A stretch of 9,043 nucleotides of DNA. Source: Chloroflexota bacterium. Its GTDB lineage: Bacteria > Chloroflexota > Dehalococcoidia > Lucifugimonadales > Australimonadaceae. Position 1 is the first letter of the stretch; the number at the start of each line of letters is the position of its first letter. Below, in pieces: positions 1 to 5,389 of this stretch. The position numbers and the translations under genes were made by a program. Location of the stretch: positions 1 to 9,043 of the forward strand of contig JACZSI010000067.1 in NCBI GenBank assembly GCA_022574265.1, read 5' to 3'. The notes below the pieces were generated by a model. That model had not been told where the DNA came from. It made no database searches and saw only the letters and a list, made by a program, of their open reading frames with translations.

Positions 1-849
1 CAGGTGCTCGGCGCCCGCGCGGGCGTACTCGCCGATGCGCTCGACCGTCTCCGGCGCCGTGCCGCCCAGCTGGCCGCCGATGCGCGGGTCGCCGGCCGGC
101 CAGGGCATCAGCTCGCGCTTGGCGGCGGCGTCCGCTTCGTCGACGCCCATGTAGAAGCCGACGTTGACCGCGCGGCCGATGCTCGCGGGGTCGCGTCCCT
201 CCCGCTCGCACGCCGCATCGAGCACAGCCATCTTGTCGACGAACCGCTCCGGCGACACGTAGGCGACGTTCCAAGCGTCGGCGTAGCGGGCCGCGATCGG
301 GATCGTCCGCTTCTCGCCGCCACCGCCGACCCATAAGCGCAGCTCCGGCTGCACCGGCCGAGGGAAGTTCGTGGCGTCGCGGACCGTGAAGTGCTTGCCC
401 TCGAACGTCGTCCGCTCCTGCCGCAGCATCGAGCGGATGATCTGCGCGCCCTCCTCGAGCATGTCCAGGCGCACGCCCGGCCGGGGGAAGTCGTAGCCGT
501 AGGCGTGGTATTCGGGCTCGTGCCAGCCGGCGCCGATGCCCAGCTCGGCCCGGCCGTTGCTCAGATGGTCGATCGTGGTCACCGCCTTTGCGATCAGCGC
601 CGGGTTGCGGTAGCCCATCGAGTACACGAGGCACCCGACGCGCGCCCGCTTGGTCTCCAGCGCGAGGGCCGACATGATCGACACCGTCTCGAACGCCGGG
701 TGCGTGCCGTCCACCGGCGGCGACTCGTAGTGGTGGTCCCACACGGATATCCAGTAGAAGCCCGCGTCGTCGGCCAATCGCCACAGACGCCGCAGCTCCT
801 CGTAGGTGCAGTCCTGCTGGCCCGTGTGTATGCCGATGCGTAGCGTCAT
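1..849 (-). CDS. LLM-class (probably F420-dependent) flavin/deazaflavin oxidoreductase, 3' end cut by window
   Basis: Reading the minus strand from the ATG at 849 gives an open frame of 283 codons that runs off the left edge, so the C-terminus is missing. Family members are usually a little over 300 residues, so only a short tail is lost. The translation begins MTLRIGIHTGQQDC and has the features of the bacterial luciferase-like monooxygenase TIM barrel: an early VWDHHYE segment (about residues 36-42), YRNPALIAKAVTTIDHLSNGR (residues about 80-99, shown here as one conserved stretch), then LGIGAGWHEPEYHAYGYDFP and, near residue 173, WVGGGGEKRT. Such proteins transfer hydride using coenzyme F420 or FMN in the cytosol. 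The cofactor is inferred from family resemblance and the substrate cannot be told. The ribosome binding site is weak (GGGAA a few bases upstream). It stands alone, separated from galU by a repeat-rich gap. Confidence 0.88.
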   Translation of the reverse strand, partial: MTLRIGIHTGQQDCTYEELRRLWRLADDAGFYWISVWDHHYESPPVDGTHPAFETVSIMSALALETKRARVGCLVYSMGYRNPALIAKAVTTIDHLSNGRAELGIGAGWHEPEYHAYGYDFPRPGVRLDMLEEGAQIIRSMLRQERTTFEGKHFTVRDATNFPRPVQPELRLWVGGGGEKRTIPIAARYADAWNVAYVSPERFVDKMAVLDAACEREGRDPASIGRAVNVGFYMGVDEADAAAKRELMPWPAGDPRIGGQLGGTAPETVERIGEYARAGAEHL

Positions 850-877
850 GGTGCTTCCCATCTACTGCCGTCTCGTA

Positions 878-1060
878 CTTCGACAAGCTCAGCACGAGCG
901 GTACTGTTCCCTCGCAAGCTCAGGATGAATCCCCGCTCACCCTGAGCTTGTCGAAGGGCGAGGGGAGGTTCGCCTGCGAGCAGCGGTGCTCATTCCAAGC
1001 CTCTGCTCGTACCCTTCGACGGTGCTCAGGACATGCTTCGACGGGCTCAGCACGAGCGGG
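878..1060. repeat. Cluster of CTTCGACAAGCTCAG-type dispersed repeats
   Basis: The gap between the LLM oxidoreductase start and galU end carries at least four copies of one short motif in both orientations. They are CTTCGACAAGCTCAGCACG at 878-896, its inverse CCCTGAGCTTGTCGAAGGG at 940-958, and two degenerate forms within 1012-1060 (CCCTTCGACGGTGCTCAGG, then CTTCGACGGGCTCAGCACG). Opposite copies could pair into long stem-loops. Motifs of this kind are common as intergenic dispersed repeats in GC-rich bacteria. No gene or RNA is recognisable in 850-1100. Confidence 0.8.
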
Positions 1061-1103
1061 TTGCCATCCTCCGTCCCTTTGGCCGCGCCGCGGCGGGTGA
1101 CTG

Positions 1104-1134
1104 GTAGGGGCGCGATTCATCGCGCCCTCGGTCG
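1104..1134 (+). repeat. GTAGGGGCGCGA hairpin repeat (family B), copy 1
   Basis: This 31-bp unit is identical to 2259-2289 and related to 3848-3870 and 4753-4778. The core is an 8-bp stem (GGGCGCGA with TCGCGCCC) closed by a TTCA loop at 1116-1119. It lies about 30 bp past the galU stop, in the reverse orientation relative to galU, and there is no T-tract to mark it as an intrinsic terminator. Confidence 0.85.
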
Positions 1135-1163
1135 AGGCTTCGGGTGTTCAGCACTGCCGAGCA

Positions 1164-2036
1164 TCATCCATCGATCCTCTTGGCCAGGTCCTTGATCCAC
1201 GCCCCGAGCTCGGACGCCAGCTCCGGCCGCTCGAGCGCGAGCTCCACGGCCGTCTCGATCAGCCCCAGCGGCGTGCCCGCGTCGAAGCGCTTGCCCTCGA
1301 ACCGGTACGCGAAGACCGGCTCCCGCTTGGCCAGCGCATCGAGGCCGTCCGTCAGCTGGATCTCGCCCACCGCCCCCGCCTCGACCGCCGCCAGGCAGTC
1401 GAAGATGGCCGGGCTCAGGACATAGGGCCCCGTGACGGCGAGGTTGGACGGCGCGTCCTCCACGGGCGGCTTCTCGACCAGCCCGCTCAGCCGCCAGGCG
1501 CGCTCCTCGACCTGCTCGCCCGCGATCACGCCGTAGCGGGCGACGTCGGCTCGCGGCACCTCGATCACCCCAGCCACGCTCCCGCCGAGGCGCTCGGACG
1601 CATCGAGCAGCTGGCGCGTCACCGACGGCTCCGCCAGCACGATCTCGTCCGGCAGATAGACGACGAACGGCTCGCCACCCACCGCGTCCCTCGCGCACAG
1701 CACCGCGTGCCCGAGCCCGAGCGGCTCGGCCTGCGTGACCGGCACGAGCTCGACCATCCGCGAGACGCGCCTGACCTCGTCGAGCTTGGCGTGGCCGCGA
1801 CGCTCGAGCGCCGCTTCGAGCGCCGGAGCGATCGCGAAGTACTCCTCCGTCGCCCCCTTGCCCGCCGACGTCACGAGCACGACGCGCTCGATCCCCGCCT
1901 CGACGGCCTGCTCGACGGCGTACTGGATCACCGGCCGGTCCACCAGCGGGAGCATCTCCTTGGGAACGGCTTTGGAGACCGGCAGGAAGCGCGTCCCATA
2001 ACCGGCGGCCGGGATAACGGCGGTGCGGACGTTCAT
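1164..2036 (-). CDS. galU: UTP--glucose-1-phosphate uridylyltransferase
   Basis: This 290-residue protein has the length and motifs of bacterial GalU. The nucleotide-binding signature VIPAAGYGTRFLPVSKAVPK starts at residue 7 and continues EMLPLVDRPVIQYAVE. Further conserved blocks are EPLGLGHAVLCA (residues 104-115), LPDE (128-131, with D130 as the likely metal ligand), LVEKP (186-190), GEIQLTD (224-230) and FDAGTPLG (251-258). It catalyses UTP + glucose-1-phosphate to UDP-glucose + pyrophosphate in the cytosol, feeding glycan, lipid and osmolyte synthesis. The ATG at 2036 is chosen because it opens directly on the conserved N-terminus. No Shine-Dalgarno sequence precedes it and a TAGAAT box lies only 9 nt upstream, so the mRNA may be leaderless. 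It is a single-gene unit, divergent from the SRP RNA. Confidence 0.96.
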   Translation of the reverse strand: MNVRTAVIPAAGYGTRFLPVSKAVPKEMLPLVDRPVIQYAVEQAVEAGIERVVLVTSAGKGATEEYFAIAPALEAALERRGHAKLDEVRRVSRMVELVPVTQAEPLGLGHAVLCARDAVGGEPFVVYLPDEIVLAEPSVTRQLLDASERLGGSVAGVIEVPRADVARYGVIAGEQVEERAWRLSGLVEKPPVEDAPSNLAVTGPYVLSPAIFDCLAAVEAGAVGEIQLTDGLDALAKREPVFAYRFEGKRFDAGTPLGLIETAVELALERPELASELGAWIKDLAKRIDG

Positions 2037-2045
2037 AGCGCCGGG

Positions 2046-2054
2046 ATTCTACCA
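2046..2054 (-). promoter_or_regulatory. Extended -10 promoter element of galU (TGGTAGAAT)
   Basis: On the minus strand TGG-TAGAAT (TGn extended -10 form) ends 9 nt before the galU ATG. Transcription would then start at or within a few bases of the start codon. No good -35 box is present at the usual distance. That position is filled by a family-C hairpin (2056-2072), consistent with a promoter relying on the extended -10. Confidence 0.55.
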
Positions 2055-2055
2055 G

Positions 2056-2087
2056 CAAGGGCATAGCCCTTGACCCATAAGGGGTAG
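2056..2087 (+). repeat. AGGGCATAGCCCT-type hairpin repeat (family C), upstream of galU
   Basis: The unit has a 7-bp stem (CAAGGGC, 2056-2062, with GCCCTTG, 2066-2072), an ATA loop, then ACCCATAAGGGG, which can form a second mini-hairpin (CCC-ATAA-GGG), and ends in TAG. The same layout recurs at 5201-5232, 5355-5389 (minus) and 6132-6156. Here the first hairpin occupies the place where a -35 box of the galU promoter would lie. Confidence 0.8.
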
Positions 2088-2140
2088 CGCCGCCGAGCTT
2101 ACGGGCCGCTTCATGCAGAGCGGGGGTCGCGCTCGCTCTC

Positions 2141-2171
2141 CGTTCGTGCTGAGGCTCTCGAAGTACGAACG
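2141..2171 (-). repeat. Degenerate CTTCGA...CTCAGCACGA repeat
   Basis: CGTTCGTGCTGAGGCTCTCG followed by AAGTACGAACG is a further, reversed copy of the motif clustered at 878-1060. Its ends (CGTTCGT... and ...ACGAACG) are themselves inverted, so it could fold into an interrupted stem. Confidence 0.6.
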
Positions 2172-2219
2172 AACGGTGGCCAGGCACCGACGGAGGCGGG
2201 CGGACGGGACCGGGGCTGG

Positions 2220-2250
2220 CGATGGTCTCGTCCGGGCCGGACCACCATCG
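2220..2250. repeat. Interrupted palindrome in the galU-SRP RNA gap
   Basis: CGATGGT (2220-2226) pairs with ACCATCG (2244-2250). Inside it GTCCG (2230-2234) pairs with CGGAC (2238-2242) around a GGC loop. This gives a two-tier hairpin of 12 bp. It has no T-tract and no adjacent gene end. The rest of 2088-2351 shows only repeats and no supportable gene. Confidence 0.5.
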
Positions 2251-2258
2251 GCGACGGG

Positions 2259-2289
2259 GTAGGGGCGCGATTCATCGCGCCCTCGGTCG
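2259..2289 (+). repeat. GTAGGGGCGCGA hairpin repeat (family B), copy 2
   Basis: This unit is identical over 31 bp to the copy at 1104-1134 and lies in the same orientation. The two copies therefore flank galU as direct repeats about 1.15 kb apart. Confidence 0.85.
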
Positions 2290-2351
2290 TGACGCAGGGC
2301 GATGGCGCAAGCCGTGCGCCCCGACGGGCCAGGTTCCGCTGGCCGCATCGC

Positions 2352-2381
2352 TTGCGCCGGAGCGCGCATGGCCCGTAGCAT
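2352..2381 (+). promoter_or_regulatory. Sigma-70-type promoter of the SRP RNA
   Basis: TTGCGC at 2352-2357 (four of six matches to TTGACA) is followed after 18 bp by TAGCAT at 2376-2381 (four of six to TATAAT). Transcription would start about 7 nt later at 2388, which is exactly where the 5' strand of the SRP RNA closing helix begins. Confidence 0.6.
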
Positions 2382-2387
2382 GGTCAT

Positions 2388-2656
2388 GGCCGTGCTAGAC
2401 GGGGAGCTAGCGGTGCCCTGCACCCGAAATCCGCTTCATGCGGGGTCGAATCCCTCCCCGAGGCCTGGTCCCGGTACCGCTGGTCCGGGCCGGACGCAAA
2501 GAGCTGGGCCCTGCGCGGCGGAGACCCGTGAACCCCGTCAGGTCCGGAAGGAAGCAGCGGTAAGCGGATCGCTCCGGGTGCCGCAGACAAGCCTGGCTCA
2601 AGTCCGGTCCAATGGGCCAAGTGCCGGGCCGCCAGTTCGACGGGAGGTGCACGGCC
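2388..2656 (+). ncRNA. ffs: Signal recognition particle RNA, long form with Alu-type domain
   Basis: The S-domain tip GTCAGGTCCGGAAGGAAGCA (2537-2556), with its GGAA tetraloop at 2546-2549, is the near-universal binding site for the Ffh M domain. The 5' part resembles the long actinobacterial-type SRP RNA: CGGGGAG (2400-2406) pairs with CTCCCCG (2454-2460), enclosing two small hairpins (GGTG/CACC at 2412-2424 and CCGC/GCGG at 2431-2443) as in an Alu domain. The terminal helix closes with GGCCGTGC (2388-2395) against GCACGGCC (2649-2656), which sets both ends and a length of about 269 nt. The RNA works with Ffh and FtsY to target nascent membrane and secreted proteins. A promoter precedes it. 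Ends are predicted from pairing only and may be off by a few bases. Confidence 0.95.
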
Positions 2657-2670
2657 ACTGACCCGCCGAC

Positions 2671-2728
2671 CTTCTCCTTCGCCGGAGAGGGGGGCGGCGG
2701 CGTCCCTTCTCCCCTGCGGGGGAGAAGG
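2671..2728. repeat. Two hairpins downstream of the SRP RNA (CCTTCTCCCC-type repeat)
   Basis: CTTCTCC/GGAGAGG (2671-2690, with one G-T pair) is followed by a perfect 10-bp stem CCTTCTCCCC (2705-2714) / GGGGAGAAGG (2719-2728) with a TGCG loop. The second is of a widespread intergenic repeat type that often continues, as here, into AGGATGAGGG. Neither is followed by a T-run. They could still help end or stabilise the SRP transcript, but an intrinsic terminator cannot be claimed. Confidence 0.65.
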
Positions 2729-2880
2729 CCAGGATGAGGGGGCGGCCGTTCGGCGAGTCCCCCGTACGGCGCACACCGAGTGACGTGCGGCGGTGACGAT
2801 AGACCCCTCGGCCATCACCTTGGCCCGCACTGTCTGACAGGCCCCGTTGACGCTCCGGCGCACAGCGCTCACCGGGGTGT

Positions 2881-2965
2881 GCAGAGGGGCGAGGCCCCTC
2901 TGCCGGGGGCACGGGGGTGTCCCCCGTCGTTGGCTTCATCACCCCCTTCCTGGCGAGGAAGGGGG
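2881..2965. repeat. Three consecutive perfect hairpins upstream of rsmA
   Basis: Within 85 bp there are three perfect inverted repeats. They are GCAGAGGGGC/GCCCCTCTGC (2881-2903, 3-nt loop), ACGGGGG/CCCCCGT (2911-2927, 3-nt loop) and CCCCCTTCCT/AGGAAGGGGG (2942-2965, 4-nt loop). The gap 2657-3050 has no supportable protein gene, so this looks like a composite mobile or dispersed repeat placed between the SRP RNA and rsmA. Confidence 0.75.
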
Positions 2966-3050
2966 ACGGGGGGATGGTCGAAACGGCTGCGGGGCACCGA
3001 CGCCACCGGGGTAACGTCCATGGTCCACCGCTAGTTCAGAGGCTCCCTCG

Positions 3051-3851
3051 ATGCCTGCAGACGCCGCTCCGAAGAAATACCTCGGCCAGCACTTCCTGGC
3101 CGACCGCAACATCCTCGGCGCGATCGCCGACGCGGCCGGCGTCGGCCCCGGCGACACCGTCATCGAGGTCGGCCCCGGCCGCGGCTCGCTCACGCGCATC
3201 CTCGCCGAGCGCGCCGCCCGCGTCGTCGCACTCGAGATCGACGCCGCGCTCGTCGAGGCCATCCGCCCGTTCGTCCCCGCGAACGTCGAGGTCCTGCACG
3301 CCGACGCCCGGCGGGCCGACCCGGCGGCGCTCCTCGGCGGCTGCGGCCCGTACAAGCTCCTCGGCAACCTGCCGTACTACGCCGCCATGCCGATCCTGCG
3401 CGCCTTCCTGGAGAGCGCCTGCCCGCCCGCCACCGCCGCCATCTTGGTGCAGCGCGAGGTCGCCAACGCCATGTGCGCCGAGCCCGGCTCGATGTCGCTC
3501 GTCTCGCTCGGCGTCCAGCTCTTCGGCCGGCCGCGCACCGTCCGCCTCGTCCGCCCCGGCTCGTTCGTCCCGCCCCCCAAGGTCACCTCCGCGGTCGTCG
3601 CCATCGACGTCTACGGCCGCCCGGCGGAGGGCGTGGACGACACCGCCGCGTTCTTCTACCTGGCGCGCGCCGGGTTCAGCGCCCCGCGCAAGCAGCTCCG
3701 CAACGCGCTCGCGGGCGGCCTCGGCATCGCGCCCGCGGAGGCCGAGGCGCTGCTCGCTGACGCTGCGCTCGACCCGAAGCGCCGCGCGGAGTCGCTCTCG
3801 ATGGGCGAGTGGGCGGCGCTGTATCGGGCCTGGCGGCGTAGCACGGCGTAG
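3051..3851 (+). CDS. rsmA: 16S rRNA (adenine(1518)-N6/adenine(1519)-N6)-dimethyltransferase
   Basis: This 266-residue protein is of normal length for RsmA/KsgA. The N-terminus has the hallmark KKYLGQHFL (residues 8-16). Motif I for S-adenosylmethionine binding is EVGPGRGSLT (39-48), followed by the LEID acidic loop (61-64) and HAD (83-85). The catalytic motif IV is NLPYY (106-110). The C-terminal segment VPPPKVTSAVV is also conserved. It dimethylates two adjacent adenines near the 3' end of 16S rRNA late in small-subunit assembly, and its loss gives kasugamycin resistance in other bacteria. The ATG at 3051 has AGAGG 8 nt upstream and opens just before the conserved start. ispE begins 44 nt downstream. 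The TAG stop (3849-3851) lies inside a family-B hairpin repeat, so the last few residues may be repeat-derived. Confidence 0.96.
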   Translation: MPADAAPKKYLGQHFLADRNILGAIADAAGVGPGDTVIEVGPGRGSLTRILAERAARVVALEIDAALVEAIRPFVPANVEVLHADARRADPAALLGGCGPYKLLGNLPYYAAMPILRAFLESACPPATAAILVQREVANAMCAEPGSMSLVSLGVQLFGRPRTVRLVRPGSFVPPPKVTSAVVAIDVYGRPAEGVDDTAAFFYLARAGFSAPRKQLRNALAGGLGIAPAEAEALLADAALDPKRRAESLSMGEWAALYRAWRRSTA

Positions 3852-3870
3852 GGGCGCATGGCGTGCGCCC
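3848..3870 (+). repeat. Family-B hairpin repeat containing the rsmA stop codon
   Basis: GTAGGGGCGCATGGCG leading to TGCGCCC is a shortened form of the 1104 and 2259 repeats. The first TAG is the rsmA stop. The stem GGGCGC (3852-3857) / GCGCCC (3865-3870) starts directly after it. Confidence 0.7.
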
Positions 3871-3883
3871 TGGCCGCGCCCTG

Positions 3884-3889
3884 TAGAAT
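3884..3889 (+). promoter_or_regulatory. -10 box of ispE, probable leaderless start
   Basis: TAGAAT matches five of six bases of TATAAT and ends 6 nt before the GTG start codon of ispE. No Shine-Dalgarno sequence is present. RNA would start at or next to the GTG. The hexamer is the same as in front of galU. Confidence 0.5.
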
Positions 3890-3895
3890 CGCCGC

Positions 3896-4756
3896 GTGAT
3901 CAGCCTTCAGGCCCCGGCAAAGATCAACCTGTCCTTCGAAGTGCTCGGGCGCCGCGCCGACGGCTACCACGAGGTGCGCACGGTGCTCGCCGCCGTCGAT
4001 ATCGTCGACGAGCTCGAGCTGACCGAGGCCGACGCTCTCACGCTCACCGTCGAGCCGGAGGGCGCGGCGCCGGTCGAGGACAACCTCGTGTTGCGGGCTG
4101 CGCTGCTGCTGCGCGAAGCCGCCGCCCCCGGAGCGGGCGCGGCGATCGTGCTGCGCAAGCGCATCCCACTCGCCGCCGGCCTCGGCGGTGGCAGCAGCGA
4201 CGCCGCCGCCGCGCTGCTCGGGCTGCGGCGATTGTGGGACCTCGACCTCTCGGACGACACGCTCGTGAAGCTGGCGGCCGTGCTCGGGGCCGACGTGCCG
4301 TTCTTCCTGCGCGGCGGCACGGCGGTGGCCGCGGGCCGTGGCGAGGAGCTCACCCCGCTTCCGCAGCCCCTGGAGGGCTTCGCCGTCGTCGTCGCGCCCG
4401 AGCAGCCCGCGGAGGGCAAGACGGCGCGCCTGTACGACATGCTGGGCCCGCAACACTTCTCGGACGGCGGGCGGACCGCCGTGGTGGCGCGCAGGATCAG
4501 GGACGGCGTGCCGCTGGGCGCCACGCTGTCCAACGCCTTCGAAGCCGTGGCGCCCGCCGCCTACGCATCCTACGAGCCGCTGCGGTCGGCCTTCGCCGAT
4601 GCCGGCGCTCGTCCCATGCTCAGCGGCGCCGGACCGGCGATGTTCGCGCTGGCCGCTGGCGAGGAGGAGGCGGAGGCCGTGCGCGAGCGGCTCGCGGCGC
4701 GCGGCTACACCGCGTGGGCGGCGCGGCTCCTCCCCGGTGTGGCGGTGAACGGGTAG
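3896..4756 (+). CDS. ispE: 4-diphosphocytidyl-2-C-methyl-D-erythritol kinase
   Basis: This 286-residue protein of the GHMP kinase fold has standard IspE length. The N-terminus APAKINLSFEVLGRRADGYH contains the catalytic-site lysine (K9). The ATP-binding glycine-rich motif PLAAGLGGGSSDAAA is at residues 91-105. The catalytic aspartate is D133 in GADVPFF, and the third GHMP motif is MLSGAGPAMFAL. It phosphorylates the 2-hydroxyl of CDP-methylerythritol in the non-mevalonate (MEP/DXP) route to isoprenoid precursors. Adjacency to rsmA is common in bacteria. GTG at 3896 is chosen because the family N-terminus starts there. With no ribosome binding site and a TAGAAT box 6 nt away, it is probably translated from a leaderless mRNA, perhaps in addition to read-through from rsmA. 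The stop TAG is the opening of a family-B hairpin. Confidence 0.96.
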   Translation: MISLQAPAKINLSFEVLGRRADGYHEVRTVLAAVDIVDELELTEADALTLTVEPEGAAPVEDNLVLRAALLLREAAAPGAGAAIVLRKRIPLAAGLGGGSSDAAAALLGLRRLWDLDLSDDTLVKLAAVLGADVPFFLRGGTAVAAGRGEELTPLPQPLEGFAVVVAPEQPAEGKTARLYDMLGPQHFSDGGRTAVVARRIRDGVPLGATLSNAFEAVAPAAYASYEPLRSAFADAGARPMLSGAGPAMFALAAGEEEAEAVRERLAARGYTAWAARLLPGVAVNG

Positions 4757-4778
4757 GGGGCGCGATCCATCGCGCCCC
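4753..4778 (+). repeat. Family-B hairpin repeat containing the ispE stop codon
   Basis: GTAGGGGGCGCGATCC leads to ATCGCGCCCC. TAG at 4754-4756 is the ispE stop. A 9-bp stem GGGGCGCGA (4757-4765) / TCGCGCCCC (4770-4778) with a TCCA loop begins at the very next base. No T-run follows. Confidence 0.85.
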
Positions 4779-4813
4779 TGTATGTTGAGACAGATTCAAG
4801 AAGGAGGAGAATC

Positions 4814-5203
4814 ATGGCAACGATAGAGCGTTCGCAACCCGCGGGGATGTCGCCCAACGCCAATCGGTACACGCACGTCATCAAGGTGGGTCCGTGGGTG
4901 ACCATCGCCGGGCAGACCGCGTCGGACGAGAACGGCGACGTCGTCGGCGTCGGCGACCCGGCGGCGCAGGTCGCCCAGGTCTTCAAGAACCTGACCACCG
5001 CGCTGGCATCGGTTGGCGGCAAGCTCTCCGACATCGTCAAGACGACGGTATACGTCGTCGGCGAAGAGAACCTCGACGCGATCCGCGAGGCGAGGGCAGG
5101 CCGCTTCGGCGACACGCCGCCGACCAGCACGCTCGTGGTGATCTCGCGCCTCGCACGCCCCGAGTTCATGCTGGAGATCGAAGCCGTCGCCTACGTGGAG
5201 TAA
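4814..5203 (+). CDS. RidA/YjgF/UK114-family protein, lacking the usual substrate arginine
   Basis: This 129-residue protein is a single Rid domain of typical length, expected to form a cytosolic trimer. Recognisable blocks are VTIAGQTASDENGDV (residues 29-43), AAQVAQVFKNLTTALASVGG (50-69), the TTVYVV strand (77-82) and the closing EIEAVAYVE (121-129). Classical RidA hydrolyses reactive enamine/imine intermediates using an arginine (R105 in E. coli) that holds the substrate carboxylate. Aligning the following RL pair, that position is S105 here, in the TPPTSTLVVISRL stretch. It may therefore be one of the Rid subgroups without classical deaminase activity. A strong ribosome binding site (GGAGG, 4803-4807, 6 nt spacing) fixes the start. 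It lies 57 nt after ispE and may be co-transcribed. The TAA stop forms the base of a family-C hairpin. Confidence 0.9.
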   Translation: MATIERSQPAGMSPNANRYTHVIKVGPWVTIAGQTASDENGDVVGVGDPAAQVAQVFKNLTTALASVGGKLSDIVKTTVYVVGEENLDAIREARAGRFGDTPPTSTLVVISRLARPEFMLEIEAVAYVE

Positions 5204-5232
5204 GGGCATAGCCCTTAACCCATAAAGGGTAG
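5201..5232 (+). repeat. Family-C hairpin repeat beginning with the ridA-type gene stop codon
   Basis: The 7-bp stem TAAGGGC (5201-5207) / GCCCTTA (5211-5217) has an ATA loop, and its first three bases are the stop codon. It continues ACCCATAAAGGGTAG, able to form a second small hairpin. It matches the galU-upstream copy at 2056-2087 nearly base for base. Confidence 0.85.
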
Positions 5233-5254
5233 GACCGTCGGTGCCCGCTAACGC

Positions 5255-5283
5255 TGTCATCCCGAGCGCAGCGAGGGATCTCT
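5255..5283. repeat. TGTCATCCCGAGCGCAGCGA-type dispersed repeat
   Basis: TGTCATCCCGAGCGCAGCGA followed by GGGATCTC is a widely seen intergenic repeat type. Read on the minus strand it yields the spurious peptide IPRCARDD typical of such elements. It lies between the convergent ridA-type and HDO genes. Two further small hairpins follow: CCCGCCT/AGGCGGG (5298-5320) and GGCGG/CCGCC (5338-5351). Confidence 0.75.
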
Positions 5284-5354
5284 CGGCGCGGTTCCGACCC
5301 GCCTGAATCTGCGAGGCGGGCGGCTGGCTGATGGCCAGGCGGAAGTCCGCCGGC

Positions 5355-5389
5355 GCCCCTCATGGGGGTCCAGGGCTGTGCCCTGGCTA
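5355..5389 (-). repeat. Family-C hairpin repeat at the HDO gene stop codon
   Basis: On the minus strand the HDO gene stop TAG (5389-5387) is followed without a gap by the 7-bp stem CCAGGGC/GCCCTGG (5386-5370, loop ACA). Next comes ACCCCCATGAGGGGC, the second mini-hairpin of the family in a slightly longer form. It faces the copy at 5201-5232 as an inverted repeat across the convergent gap. Confidence 0.75.

Noticed and set aside
878..1134. CRISPR-like array from repeated short motifs
   Set aside because: Copies are in both orientations, unevenly spaced and degenerate, with no constant-length spacers and no cas genes.
1117..2187. Minus-strand open frame of 356 codons over galU
   Set aside because: It is an alternate frame of galU with low-complexity Arg/Gly content. 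The 290-codon frame carries all GalU motifs.
2431..2460. tRNA-like T-arm (GGGGTCGAATCCC)
   Set aside because: There is no acceptor, D or anticodon arm in register. The segment fits the Alu-type domain of the SRP RNA.
2302..2661. Small plus-strand protein gene over the SRP RNA region
   Set aside because: The stretch is explained by a structured RNA, and the translation has no recognisable domain or start signal.
2671..2728. Intrinsic terminator for the SRP RNA
   Set aside because: The hairpins are strong, but no T-run follows either one and the sequence matches a common dispersed repeat type.
2917..4788. Long plus-strand open frame of 623 codons
   Set aside because: It overlaps rsmA and ispE in another frame and gives a low-complexity Arg/Ser/Ala-rich translation, typical of a GC-rich shadow frame.
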